Shown here: one piece after another, positions 43,697 through 58,269 of the stretch
Numbering within the stretch: position 1 is the first letter of the stretch
How the letters are laid out: every line of letters begins with the position of its first letter
Source: Solanum dulcamara
Lineage: Eukaryota > Streptophyta > Magnoliopsida > Solanales > Solanaceae
DNA length: 64,000 nucleotides
Assembly (NCBI RefSeq): GCF_947179165.1
Contig: NC_077240.1
Span: forward strand, 71,441,501 to 71,505,500
Direction of reading: 5' to 3'
Translations under genes and position numbers: made by a program
The notes under the pieces: generated by a model
Seen by the model: the letters and a program-made list of their open reading frames with translations, nothing else
Told to the model about the DNA's origin: nothing
Databases searched by the model: none

Positions 43697-44403
43697 ATGC
43701 TCATATTTAACAAGTTTAAAACGCTAAAATTGTTCATAAATATATTTAAAGAATCACTTAAAACTTATTCCAAACAGAAATGATCATTTTTGTCATTTTC
43801 TCCATCTCAGGGAGAAAAGTCCACAACCCATGTGAAGATTTCAGTAAGCAAATATTGCAAACAAATTAGAGAAGATGGAAGCATTTGAATTTGAGTTTTG
43901 AGGCGCTGGTTTTGTCATGAGTACTTTTTACTCTTTTCTTCGGTTTATTTTTGTTTGTTTACTATATTAAAAATAAATATTTATTTTTATTTATTTAATT
44001 TTAAAAATTAAGAAATAATTTATCACTAAATTCCTCATTTATCGTTATTATTAATTATAGTAATTTTTTAAAATATTAAATTTATTATATTAAAAAATTG
44101 ATATAAATAAAATTATTATTCTATTTATTGCTCCTTAAGAGGTTTGAAAAGTCAATATTGAATAAGGAAAAATATAAGGAAATATTTCTTTTTGCCGAAG
44201 TTGAATTTTGGAAATTAGTTTTGGCCATAAGGTTTTGCAAAAATCCAGAATTTAACTTGACGTTGAATTTCAAAATTAAAAACACTGAAAAATTGTTTTT
44301 ACTTAAAATTACTTACAAAAATTCAAAAACACTTCTAATATATAGTCATGATCAAACACAACTTCAATTTCAAAATACCATTTTTGGACTTTAAAAATCA
44401 GTA

Positions 44404-44479
<76 letters not shown>

Positions 44480-45015
44480 TTTCAGAAAATTACTCAGTAA
44501 AGAATTAATTAATTATTTTGAAATGTACCTTAATTAAGCCATAGCATGACGTTCTTCATAAGATCATATTAAACAAGATTGTTTCTCCATTACAAAGATT
44601 ATTTTGTTTATTATGTCATTTTAATTCTCCCTTTTTTACTTACAAGAAATTAAACATTATGGATAAATACCACATAATGCATTCTTGGAATAGAGAAATG
44701 GGTGGTCATCTAAGTGGCTCATATTATTAGTTACTCATATTCATCAAATAAGTGAGTTGTTAAAAAGCTCTATAACCTAAGCCACAATTAATCTATTATT
44801 TCCTTCTCTCCTATCTTTGCCTCTTCATATTTATGTTGACAAGAAATTAGAAAAAAAACAAAAAAAAAAGGAACTTGAGTACGTAACACAAACAAGTTTT
44901 GCCCATTAAGTAAAAATTTGAGAATAATTTTTAAAAATAGACTGATTGAAGATAATATTAAACCTTGGTCGTTCTAAAAATTATCCACAAATAATTGAAT
45001 ACAACCAAGATTTGT
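43697..45015. other. AT-rich intergenic DNA with a long (AT)n tract
   Basis: No gene. The alternating A/T tract spans 44406-44476 (71 bp). The sequence around 44110-44400 resembles the AAAATTC/GAATTTT-rich ends of Solanaceae MITEs but was not resolved. Confidence 0.5.
44406..44476. repeat. (AT)n microsatellite, 71 bp
   Basis: Uninterrupted alternating A/T, the longest dinucleotide tract in the window. Confidence 0.95.
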
Positions 45016-45023
45016 CATTAGCA

Positions 45024-45207
45024 ATAGGGCATAACATATCATATGCCTTTTAATTTGGGTTCAATTATCATCTATGCCCTTCAATTTTGGATGTACATAA
45101 GTAGACATTTAAATTTGTATAAAATTGAAAAGAAAATTTTCAAAACCCTAACTTTTTTCAATTAAAAGGACCAAATTTTACCTGATTTAAGATGTATGTA
45201 AGAATAG
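45024..45207. mobile_element. truncated Mutator-type MITE half
   Basis: GGGCATAACATATCATATGCC … CTTCAATTTTGGATGTACATAAGTAGACATTTAAA resembles the arm of the MITE at 43385-43687 (same order: TATGCC/TATGACC, then TTTAATTT/TTTAACTT, then AAGTAGACA/AAGTAGGTA). It stops at the gypsy LTR at 45208. The other half is not obvious beyond 54728. Confidence 0.45.
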
Positions 45208-47455
<2,248 letters not shown>

Positions 47456-47489
47456 ATATCTCCCCCTTGGAATCATTCGTCCTCGAATG
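47456..47489 (-). other. pre-LTR hairpin and polypurine tract of the decayed gypsy element
   Basis: On the minus strand CATTCGAGGACGAATG (47489-47474) is followed by CCAAGGGGGAGATAT and then the LTR. Same layout and spacing as at 24531-24564. Confidence 0.85.
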
Positions 47490-47639
47490 AAGATGAAATT
47501 AGGAGACATCAAGCATGAATACCATCAAGACATCAATTACTCAGAAACTCCGATACTCAAATGCTCAAACAACACATACTCAAATAGTCAATGACTCAAA
47601 CTCAAGAATACACATCGACTCAAAGGTAGAAATAAGGAA

Positions 47640-50450
47640 TATTACCTTGAACATCATCATTGGAAGGTACAAATAGATAAGGATATTTAGCCTTTATATC
47701 TTCTTCAGCTTTCTATGTGGCTTTCTCAACAAACTGTTTTCTCCACAAGACTTTGACTGATGCAACCTCTTTGGTTCTAAACTTGCAAACCTGACGATCA
47801 AGGATTTGGACAGAAATCTCCTCATAGGACAAACTATCTTTTACTCCAATACTCTTAATAGGGAAAACCAAAGAAGGATCTCTCAAACAGTTTTAAGCAT
47901 TGAAATATAGAACACGGGATGAATAGCCGTTAACTCTGGTGGTAACCTTAACTCATAGGCTACATTACCTACTTTCTTCACAATCTGGTAAGGACCAATA
48001 TATAGAGGACTTAAAATTCTCCTTCTTTACAAATCTCATCACACCTTTCATGAGTGAAACCTTCAAGTATACCCAATTATTCACCTCAAACTCCAAATCT
48101 CTTATCTTAATATCGGTGTAGGATTTCTAGCGATTCTGAGCAGTCCTCAACCTCTCTTGGATGATCTTCACTTCTCCATGGCTTGGTGAACTAAGTCTGG
48201 TCCAATCAACTCAGCTTCACCAACCAATTGGTGATGCATCTCCTCCCATAAAAGGGCCTCATAAGGAGCCATCTGAATACTTGAATGGAAACTGTTATTG
48301 TAAGCAAACTCAATAAGGGATAAGTGATCATCCTAGTTACCTTTGAAATCAATGACACATGCTCTCAGTATGTCCTCCAAAGTCTGAATAGTGCATTCTG
48401 TCAGGCCATCAATTTGAGGATGGAATGCGGTGCTAAGGTTCACTCTCGAACCCAACCCTTTTTGAAAGAACTTCCAAAATTGAGTAGTGAAATAAAATCC
48501 TCTATCAGAGATAATAGATAGATGGACTTCATGAAGTTTGACAATCTCTCGAATATATAGTGGGGCATAGTGCTCTGCGGTGTCAGTAGTCTTAAAGGGT
48601 AAGAAGAGGGCTTATTTGGTCATCTTATCTATAATCACCCAAATCGAATCATGTTGTCTACAAGAGCTTGGTAATCCTGTGACGAAGTCCATATTGATCA
48701 TCTCCCACATCCATTCTAGAATTTCTATATTCTGAGATACACCACATGGCCTTAGTGCTCAACCTTGACTTGTTTGCAATTTGGACATTTGAAGACATAG
48801 TATGCAATATACCTCTTCATACCACCCCTACAGTAGACTTTCCTCAAATCATGATACATCTTAGTAGACCCCGGATGGATAGAATATCTGGAGATATGAG
48901 CCTCTGCCATGATCCTATCTCGGATACCATCAACACTAGGAACACACAATCTGCCTTGGTACCTCAACATACCATCTCTCCCTTTGGCGATGACCATCAC
49001 TTTCTGTTTATGTACATCTTATTTTAGCTGAAGTAAAATAGGATCTTGATCTTTTTTTCCTTCACCTCCGTTACAAGAGATGACGTAAACCCATTCTGAG
49101 GCATGACTCTGCCTTTGCTAGAGTCAACAAGTTGGACTTCCAATCGTGCAAGTCTATGCACTTCCTTTGCCAAATCCTTATTTTCCTCTTCCACATGGGT
49201 CGTACTCTCTATGGATAGCCTACTAAGAGCACCGGCAACTATATTTGCTTTACCAAAGTAGTAGAGAATGCCCATGTCATAATCCTTGAGCAACTCTAGC
49301 CATTTTCTCTGCCTTAAGTTTAGCTCCTTCAGACTGAGTACATACTGCAAGCTCTTGTGGTCTGTGAATACATCCACATGTACACCATAAAGATAGTGAT
49401 GCCAAATTGTAAGACTAATTACCATAGCTGCCAACTCAAGGTCATGAGTGGGTAGTTCTTCTCATGAGTCTTAAGTTGTCTAGAAGCATAGGTAATGACC
49501 TTACCTTTCTACATCAACACACATCCCAACCCAATTCTGGAAGCATCACAATAGATTACAAAACCATTTGTTCCCTCAGGTAGGGACAATATTGGAGCAA
49601 TAGTCAATCTAACTTTCAACTCTTGAAAGCTTTTGTCACAAGCATCCAACTATTGAAACTTATCTTTTTTCTGAGTCAACTTAGTCAATGGTGAGGATAT
49701 AGATGAAAATACCTCAACAAACCTCCTGTAGTAACCAGCCAAACCTAAGAAACTCCTTATGTCAGTTAGAGAGATGGGTCTGGGCCAGTTCTTAACTTTC
49801 TCAATCTTTTGAGTACCAATTCGAATACCATCACAAGATATACTATGGCTAGGAATATTAAAGACTCAAACCAAAACTCGCACTTCAAAAACTTAGCCTA
49901 CAACTCCCTCTCCTTGAGAGTTTGAAGGACAATCCTAAGGTGGTTAGCATGCTCACCCTTATTTCTAGAGTAGACCAAAATATCATCAATGAAGACAATC
50001 ACAAAGATATCCAGGTATGAATTGAATACCCGGTTCATGAGGTCCATGAAAGCTGTAGGAGCGTTAGTCAATCCAAAGAACATAACAAAAACTCAAAATA
50101 ACCATAGCGGGTTCGGAAAGCCGTCTTAGGGATGTGACATTATCTCACTTTTAATTGATGATAGCATGATCTGAGGTCTATCTTAGATAAGCATGTGGCA
50201 CCTTGAAGTTGGTCAAACAAATCATCTATCATGGGAGAGGATAGTTGTTCTTTATGGTGACCTTATTCAGTTGCCGATAATCAATGCACATTCTAAGAGA
50301 CTTTCCTTTCTTTTGCATGAATAGGACATGAGCTCCCCAAGGTGAGACACTTGGCCTAATAAATCCCTTATATAGGAGATCTTTCAGTTGTTCTTTTAGC
50401 TCTTTCAACTCAGCGGGAGTCATCCTATAAAGAGAAATGGAGATAGGCTA
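47640..50450 (-). pseudogene. gypsy pol remnant: RT, RNase H, integrase, chromodomain
   Basis: Minus-strand blocks in order: RT start at 50423-50229 ([20 protein letters not shown] … [12 protein letters not shown]), RT catalytic FIDDILVYS with [18 protein letters not shown] (50083-49898), RNase [23 protein letters not shown] (49434-49024), integrase zinc domain [14 protein letters not shown] … CPNCKQVKVEH (49000-48752), integrase core and chromodomain (YEE … [22 protein letters not shown], about 47830-47700). Frames change between blocks and stops are frequent. Closely related in protein sequence to the element at 17-27 kb, but inactive. Confidence 0.88.
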
Positions 50451-50989
50451 TGTATCAAGAAGGACATCAAATCCAAAGTCTATCTCTCTATTAGGAGGGA
50501 CTCTAGGTAGATCCTCAAAAAAGACTTCAGAAAACTCATTGACAACGGGAACTGACTCAAGAGATGGAGCCTCATCATTAACATTTTTTACTCAGATTAT
50601 ATGATAGATACATCCTTTGGAGATTAACTTTTTTGCCTTAAGGTAGAAAATAAATTTACCCCTAGGCAATACAGAACTCCCCTTCCACTCTAAGATAGGC
50701 TCATTCAGAAATTGAAACTTGACAATCCAAGTTTTATAATCAACTAAGTCATGACAAGAATAAGACAATCTATGCCAAGAATCACATCAAAATCAATCAT
50801 GTCCAACTCAACTAAATCAACCATGGTATTCCTGTGATAGATTGACACAATACAATCTCTATAGACCCTCTAAGCTAAAATAGAATCACCAACAGGAGTA
50901 GACATACTGAAAGGCTCAAGAAGACACTGAGGAAGGATATTAAACTTATTGGCCAAGTAAGGAGTCACAAAAGATAACATCGCACCTGG

Positions 50990-52259
50990 ATCTAGTAATG
51001 CATATGCATCAAATCAAAGGACTCGGAGCATACCAGTAATAACATCAGGTGCATTTTCTTGGTCTTGGCGATTATCCATAGCATACAAATGGTTTGTCCC
51101 TCCGTCCGCACCTAAATGGGCACCTCTCTATAACCTCTATTTTGGGTGTTGTAGAATAAGAATGAGCTTTACTACCTCTATCTCTGTGTCTCCTATAAGG
51201 ACAATCATTCTGAAAGTGGCTTGTCGCTCCACATCGGTATCAAGCACTGGTGCCCTCGCGACACTCGCCCAAATGGAGCTTTCCACATCTAGTACATGGT
51301 GGATTTCCTCTAGAATCTTGAGCCACACTTCCTTGGAACTAAGAGACCTGAGCTCGGAAGTTCTGGTGACTCTGTGACTTCTGATCATACCTGGTATTAT
51401 GTGCAGGGCACTCGCTGTTGAAGGTGCATAATTAGAAGACCTCTTCTGAAAGAAGGACTTGTTGCCCTTCCCTTGCTTCTGCTCGTTCTCATGCCCAACA
51501 TACTTAACCTTATTTCTTAAGTGCTCCTCTCGGTCCTTTTTCTTGTCAACCTCAACTTGCTGAGCATACACCATCAATCTAAAAAAATCCATGTCAAAAA
51601 TTATTAGCATTTCTTTACATTTTTTCTTCACATGTTTGTCGAGGCCAGAGAAAAATTTCCTCATCTTACCTCATATCTGGAATAATCTCTGGGGAATATT
51701 TGAACAATTGAATAAACTTCAAACTATACTCCTTCACAGTCATGCTCTCCTGCTTGAGGTTCACAAACTTCTCAACTTTTCCTTTCCTTATCTCCTGAGG
51801 AAAGAAGTGGTCAAGGAAGGCGCTTAAAAACTCATCCCAAACTGCAGGTCCAGCATCTTCGCCATGAATCTGCTCCCACTAGTTATACCACACGTTCTCC
51901 ACATCTTTGAGCTGGTAGGAAACCAACTCTACATCCTCAAACTCAGTAGCATGCACCGCTTTCAATATCTTTCACATCTCATCAATAAAATTTTGAGGAT
52001 CCTCCTCAACGTTAGACCTTGTGAAGACTAGTGGGTTCATACTCTGAAATTATCTAATCCTTGTGGTGGCAGATGGGTCTTGAAAGCTAGAGCTAGGAGT
52101 TGGTCAGCTATGGTTACCCATCTAGGCAGCTACTAGCTGAGTGAGAATGAGAATAGCTCCTTTGAATTCTGCCTCCGAAGTAGGGGTGGACTGAACAATA
52201 GGTATTTGGGGTGCCTCAATAGACCTTGCAGGTCGGCCCCTAGTTCTTTGAGGAGGCAT
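50990..52259 (-). pseudogene. gypsy gag / protease remnant
   Basis: The gag start MPPQRTRGRPAR reads from the ATG at 52259-52257 on the minus strand. The best open block is 51664-51137 (FFSGLDKHVKKKCKEMLIIFDMDFFRLMVYAQQVEVDKK), which includes the position of the zinc knuckle near 51290 (Cys-poor here because of a frame slip). The protease region lies just below. Several stops; non-functional. Confidence 0.82.
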
Positions 52260-52523
52260 ATCTGATTGTAGAACCTCGGTGCTGGCAGCGTTTCTCTAAC
52301 TTGCTATATATTTAGGAGGCACTATCTTCAATGTGTAAATACACGAATTAGAAAGGAAGTTTTATAGAGTTAAATGTTATCGCACGAACTCAGATTATGA
52401 AAGAAGTGAAACATTTCGTAATGTCCTATAGCCTCCTAATTATAAGTGTGGTGTACGACACACCCATAATGAAGACTCTACAAGACACAGCTTCATAGAC
52501 ACCCTAGGACTTTTGAACTCTGT

Positions 52524-52535
52524 GCTCTGATACCT
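52524..52535 (-). other. primer-binding site of the decayed gypsy element
   Basis: GCTCTGATACCT differs at one base from the complement of the initiator Met-tRNA end. It lies four bases from the 5' LTR. Confidence 0.85.
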
Positions 52536-52539
52536 AGTT

Positions 52540-54728
52540 TGTCACGCCCTGAGAAGGTACCTTAGGCGTGGCCGATACTTAGAAACCATCATTGGTCTCT
52601 GAGAGAACCACTTGGTCTAATCACTCATCTGTTCATCAGCGGAAGACTTAAGAGATAAAAAGAATACTTATGTGGGCTCTCCATCATCAATATCAAAGGA
52701 AAGAAATAATCCTTAAGAGAAATAGTTTCAATGGAAAATTACTCCAATTATATCATCAAACTCTGTCTATGAAGCCTTTAACGCTATTAGACAGTGCTAA
52801 TGACATATCCATGACTACCTTAAAAGAAATATAATTCTCAACAGCAAGTAAAGGATAAAGAGTTCTTGACTCACCAAATAGCTGGAAAGTAATGATCATC
52901 ATCAATGCGCCTATTGAGGATCTCTAACACCCATTTCTGCATCATAAAATGATGCAGGTCGAATGACATTAGTACATGGAATGTACAAGTATGTAAAATG
53001 GAAGGAAAGTAAGGACAGATATCAAGATACTCCCCTCAGGAGGACTTAGTTCAGAACTCAACATCATCTCAACATAAATATGCAATGCAAGTTTTTTTTA
53101 AAAAAAATAATAAGAAATGCTTACTCAGTTGGGAGTTTTTCTAACCGACAACCATCACTTATGAGTTAGTGATAATACAACGAAGCGATGTCATTGCCAC
53201 ATCTATCCAATACCTTCCCAGGGTAAATGACATCACAATCTTTGATCCAATCATCAAAATCCTCTTTTTGGGACTTAAGAGGCATAGCCTCTATCCTACG
53301 CTGGCTACTTAGTTCTGTGGTTTGAATCAATTAAATTCTTACCCAACTCGGTGTGAAATACTACTCCCAAAACATGTTCTCATATTAACCTCATCATTTA
53401 GTCTCATTGGACTTTAATTTAAAACATTAAACTCATCTCATTGCATCATTAGCGTCATTACCTCTATATCAATCATTACATTTCAAAACATTATTTACAT
53501 CTCATCAAAATACTTTGCTCAAAATATTATTTAACCCAAAGAATTAAAGTCATTTAAACTCAATGCTTTTGCTCTTTCAAAATTCAATATAATACATATA
53601 TAGTATTATTTCAAATAACTCTTTTTGTCAATGCATATTAAAAGGCAACATCTTTACTCAAAACACGCATGAAAAATAAATAAATCATGAATATCAAATC
53701 AATTAGGGTTCATGAAAAAGTAGCCACGAACAATAATTATAATAATATGAGAGATAAAAATAATAATAATCTCAATGCATAAATATATCTAACTCAATTG
53801 AAGAAGAATTAACTCATTTAGAATTCAAGAATTAGGGTAAAACTCAATTATAACTCAATTACGATGAATTTAAGTATTGGGTGCATGGACGAACTCAATA
53901 TAATGCTAGGAATAGCCTCACATACCTGAAATCTGAAGCTTTACTCAGAATCGAAAAACTCAATGAAAACTCTTGAACCCTAACCTTTTCTCCTCGTCGT
54001 TGCATTTTGTGTACAACTCAGAGTATATGAATCACCAAAATAGTATTTCTACACTACCAAAAACTAAAACTATATTTGAAAATGAAGAAAGAAGTGCATA
54101 TAGAGAAAAGAGTTTCTTGAGAATGCTTGATGAACAAAATAAGGAAATGAGGTGGGTGTTTATAGGTGTGAAGGAGGGACCTAAATATAAATAAAATAAT
54201 TATGAAGAATGATCTTGAAAATTCAATGGAGGATTGTAATTTCATGGGTGCTGTGAAATGGAGGACTATTGATGTCATGGGTGATGTAAAATGAATCTTT
54301 ATCTTCCATGGTTGGTGAGATGGATCTTTTTTTTATGATATACCCTTTTTCGGAGCTACGTTTGAATAAGTAACCTTCTTAATTAGGATTTGTTATATTC
54401 ATATGAATTGTAGATCTAGAAGTCTCATTTCATGTCGTTCAAGAATAAAACAAATTGGAGCATCCTACTATGAGTTATGATTTTTTTCTACAAACACTCC
54501 AGTTTGTTACAACACCAGATCTTGCAAAAATTATTTTTTATACCTACTTAGCCTCCGAATCTTAAGCTATTGTCTTCACGAAAGTTGTAGAGAATGATGT
54601 CAAAGTTCTTTAGCAACTTGAATCATCTAATTTGGACCATGTTATGAAGAGTTATTACCAAAATCCAAATACAATACCATTTTTGTCAAGAATTGAAACA
54701 TCACATACAACATTTATGGGGTGTTACA
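52540..54728 (-). repeat. 5' LTR of the decayed gypsy element
   Basis: TGTCACGCCC … GGTGTTACA on the plus strand, a direct repeat of 45208-47455 with many substitutions and small indels. Confidence 0.92.
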
Positions 54729-54733
54729 AATAA

Positions 54734-55040
54734 AAGATTGTGGATGTTGAGTTTTTCAACAGTATCAGCAATCTATTGAGAAAATATTATTCTTTTGTGA
54801 GTGAAATAGCACAGCTATTGAGAACGTAGAGAGGGGAGAAGTCGAGAGAGAAAGAGAAAAGTGAGAACTGAGTGGCGAGAGAAAAACAGGGGGGAGGGGG
54901 CAAAGGAAAAAGGAATGTGAACGGACATTTAAAAGAATAATTTTTTCATTCTTTTTAAAAAAAACATAACTATTGATAATTGTTGTTTTGTATTTATATT
55001 TTTTGAAAAAAATTACTGAATAGGTAGTTATTCTTGACAC
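54734..55040. other. spacer with a purine-rich tract
   Basis: GAGAGAAAGAGAAAAGTGAGA… and GGGGGGAGGGGGC near 54820-54910 make a strongly strand-biased purine block. No gene identified. Confidence 0.45.
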
Positions 55041-55640
55041 TTGTTACAACAGTTGACAAGTCTATTGAAACAATGTGTGATGATATCCAATAGTGCCACC
55101 TATTGCAATAAATACCAATTCTGTTGAGACAAATGTAGACATCTCTATCACCAGTTTCAGCATATTACACTTTTGTTGGACACTTGCAGACATCTTTGTC
55201 ACCTGTTCCAATAGGTTACACTGCTGTTGGGATATATGTATACATTTGTGCTATATTTGTTTTAATAGAATTGAAATTTGTTCCAACTGATTACACTTTT
55301 GTTGGGATACAAGCATACATTTGTGCTATATTTGTTTTAATAGAATTGACATATGTGGCAAGAAATGTAAATTTTATTGGAACATATGCATATATTGTGT
55401 GATATTTTTCAAAAGAAGTTACATATGTTGCCACATATTACACTTCTGTTGGGAAACATGCATACATTTGTATTATATTTTCCAATGAATCTTACATCTG
55501 TGGCAACAAATGTCAATTCTGTTGGAACATATGCAGACATCTATGTGATATTTTTCAATAGAAGTTACATCTATTGCCACATATTACACTTCTATTAGAA
55601 CACGTGCAAACATCTATATAAACTATTATACTTCTGTTGT
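55040..55640. repeat. minisatellite of about 73-75-bp units in an alternating pair pattern
   Basis: Units of the form (TTACACTT)(C/T)TGTTGG(G)A…ATGCA(T/G)ACAT…TGTG(C)TATATTT…AATAGAA…ACAT(A/C)TGTTGCCA repeat at least six times. At about 55330-55600 they alternate between an AAATGTNAATTNTGTTGGAACATATGCA type and an ATATTACACTTCTGTTGGGAAACATGCA type, so the higher-order period is near 148 bp. The left part (55040-55200) is more diverged. Short open frames across it are by-products of the repeat. Confidence 0.8.
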
Positions 55641-55809
55641 GATTTATATAAAAGTCACAACACTAATTTGTTCGTCAGTCTTGCAATCATCTACATCAAT
55701 GTTTAGAATGTAATATTAAATACATTAATATATAAGCAGTCGCCTTTTTTTTTACAACTTATCAATAAAAAGGTAACTCCAAAATTAGACATAACCATAA
55801 CCAACAGAT

Positions 55810-56380
55810 CTACATCTACTCAATGGTAATCATAACATTTTCATCTAGAGGTATAAAGATGGGTTTAGGTCTAGGCAGCCTCTGTGGGTCTTCATTGTCA
55901 CTAATATAACCATTCTGATCCATTATAACTCCATAATTTCATAAAAATGAAGCATATCTCATGCGAAGGGATTTAGCAACAATCCAAGAAGATGGTACTC
56001 GTAGTCAATCCCAGAAAATCCACAATCCCTGCATCATGGTGTATCATCCATTAAAAACCTAATAACATTACATTACATTGTAAATGAATTAAAAAAAAAA
56101 AAAGAATATGATAGTACATACTATCACTTGCTTGTTGGGCTATGCCAGCAACATATTCAACTTCAAATGAGTGGGATTCGTTCCTGCCCTTATAAGATTC
56201 AATCACTGACCAGTCGATTCGATCTTTTTGCTCAAAAGAATCACTGTATTGAAGATACCTTGGCAACATTATAGCTAACATTTGCATTTCACTAGAAATT
56301 TTTTTGTTTCTCAATGAGGACATAGGATCATACACCTTTGTACACCGATCCTTCAATACAACAATCGTTATGACTCAATA
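55810..56380 (-). pseudogene. Ulp1-type cysteine protease fragment (C-terminal domain)
   Basis: The minus-strand open stretch 56356-56120 reads KDRCTKVYDPMSSLRNKKIS … EMQMLAIMLPRYLQYS … FEQKDRIDW … HSFEVEYVAGIAQQASDS. I know this from plant Ulp1/SENP-like (C48) protease domains found in many repeat-associated Solanaceae genes. A donor-like GTATGT follows the DS. After about 115 bases the homology resumes after an AG (near 56028) as DCGFSG, which contains the nucleophile Cys context, and ends near 55815 with YISDNEDPQ-like sequence (NGYISDNEDPQR). A block of about 15-20 residues expected after DCG is missing and stops follow, so it is broken. Ulp1 enzymes remove SUMO. The N-terminal part, with the catalytic His, is not seen. 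Confidence 0.65.
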
Positions 56381-56967
56381 AAACTCCCCATCATAATTTA
56401 TCGAGACTTACACCTTATTTATCAAGTGTCAAGGCAGTCTATCACGATCCTGAACTGCTGTGATTAGACCTACACTAACCCCCTTCAGTGGGAGAATCAT
56501 TATTACAGCCCAAATAAAAGCATTCGCAGATATAAACAACTAAAAGATGTAGAAACATGTTTAATAAATAAACAAAGGCTGAATTCCCACAAACTCAGAA
56601 AATATCTAGTTATCAACTTAAAACATACGAAATTTATCTCCTAGGAACCGAAAGTCGAATGTACCAAAACTCTAAAAAAATACATTGTCTAGGAAGGGGG
56701 ATGCAACCACAACAAGTCATAAAATAATAGTGTTAAGAGTCTAAGTCCGGAAAGAAGGACTAGAATAAGGAGAGTCCACGAAAGCCTAAAAGAAATGGCT
56801 CACCCTTGAACTCAAGGAGCTAACGATCCTCTATTTTAGGTCTCTCAGCAGTCGTCTGAATAAGCTATGCACTAAATAAAGATAAAGCAAGTGTAGTATC
56901 AGTATAAAAAATTAACAGTGTACTGATAAGTTCATGCGGTTAGCTAGTAAGCGAGACATGCATGCGT

Positions 56968-57001
56968 GCGCGCGCGCGCACACACATATATATATATATA
57001 G
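56968..57001. repeat. compound (CG)n(CA)n(TA)n microsatellite
   Basis: GCGCGCGCGCACACACATATATATATATA. The alternating purine-pyrimidine pattern could favour Z-DNA in the CG/CA part (inference). Confidence 0.9.
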
Positions 57002-57124
57002 TAGACTTAATTATCAACATCTTATAACCAGTGCCAACATGATCACAGTTCATGAATCTCAATTATGATACAATTTAACATAAGGGTTCTCTCATGAGAC
57101 CTATAAGCACTTATTATATGTCAG

Positions 57125-57230
57125 AACGATCGGTCCAAAGTTTGTGTCGAAATGTGACATTCGATCTAAATATGTATCGGAATATGACACTCGATTCAAG
57201 TATGTGTCAGAACGTGACACCCGATCCAAC
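57125..57230. repeat. three tandem units of about 31 bp in the LTR
   Basis: GTGTCGAAATGTGACATTCGATC, GTATCGGAATATGACACTCGATT and GTGTCAGAACGTGACACCCGATC follow each other at a spacing of about 31 bases. Confidence 0.8.
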
Positions 57231-58224
57231 ATATAATTCAGCCAAAATCACAATGAATAGTTACACTTATATATCTACTAAGAACCGTTCATCACAAGTC
57301 AATGCCAGTAAGTAGTCATTTCATATAGTTCATTTTGTTCTGTCCTATTCATATACACATATCGATACAACAAAGTAATTTAATGGTACATGAATCACAT
57401 ACGGGAAAACAAACCATGGCCTACCTCAAAATCATGCTTTGACAACTCTAAAGTGCAGGAGTTTTTCCTTTTCGAGTTTGTTTAGCTTGTTCTTAGTCTA
57501 AAATCAATAATAACATACAAAGGATCAATACAAGGGCCTAATTTACATGAATTATAATATAATTCCCCTCTTAGGCCTCACTCAATCCTAACCTCCATCT
57601 TAGGGATATTTCCCACCATTAGGGTCGGTCCAAAACCCTCCTCCAATGATCACCAACCATAGTCTATGGGTTCTAGGAATCAAATTACAAGTTGAGGGAG
57701 TAATTACTTACCTTTGGAACAAATTATGGTGGAAATCAATAAAAAAATTCCCTAGGTCATTTCTGATCTCTTAAGAATGAAGTGGGAATGAAATAAACCA
57801 TTCTGGAATTTATTTTCCAGACTTAAGTCATGATCTGTCTCGTCAGAGCAGGATAGGAGGAGATAGAAAGCTCGTAAAAAGTCTCAAAGTCTCCTATTTT
57901 ACAACACACCCTCATCCTAAGATGCCTTAAAATATACCTTTCACGCCAAGTTCAATTTTGGGAGTTTTACTCACCCGAATACGATTCCATAAAATCGTAC
58001 AAGATACGTATCAGCTTAGCTATCCATTAACTCAATAAAACTAGAGGTTCCATCCCCCATCCATTTCTGGATCACCTTAAACTTGACTCAAAATACGTGC
58101 AATTTTGGCCTAGGCTCAAAATTTTTGAAGTCACTACCTAAAGTTTTCTGGCCCGGATTCCTTCCCTATTAGCTTACCCATAACGACCGGAGTTGGTCAT
58201 TAAAATAGATACCAATCTACGCAT

Positions 58225-58240
58225 CACTCATCCCCGAGTG
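58225..58240 (-). other. pre-LTR hairpin of the third gypsy element
   Basis: Minus strand CACTCGGGGATGAGTG, the counterpart of CATTCGAGGACGAATG in the other two elements. Confidence 0.75.
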
Positions 58241-58269
58241 ACCAACTAGGTAAAAATAGGGCTAAGATA

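Larger units (their letters stand above)
56440..58199 (-). repeat. 3' LTR of the third gypsy element
   Basis: Matches the visible 800 bases at 63200-64000. It contains a compound CG/CA/TA microsatellite (56968-57001) and a triplicated motif of about 31 bp (57125-57230). The inner end is inferred from TGACCAACTCC on the minus strand at 58199. Confidence 0.8.

Noticed and set aside
54820..54910. Purine-rich block as a promoter or 5' leader
   Set aside because: No downstream gene begins within reach on either strand, so there is nothing to support a regulatory role.
55093..55598. Three overlapping plus-strand frames in the minisatellite as a repeat protein gene
   Set aside because: The frames change from unit to unit, lack a sensible start or flanking coding signal, and follow from the repeat's composition.
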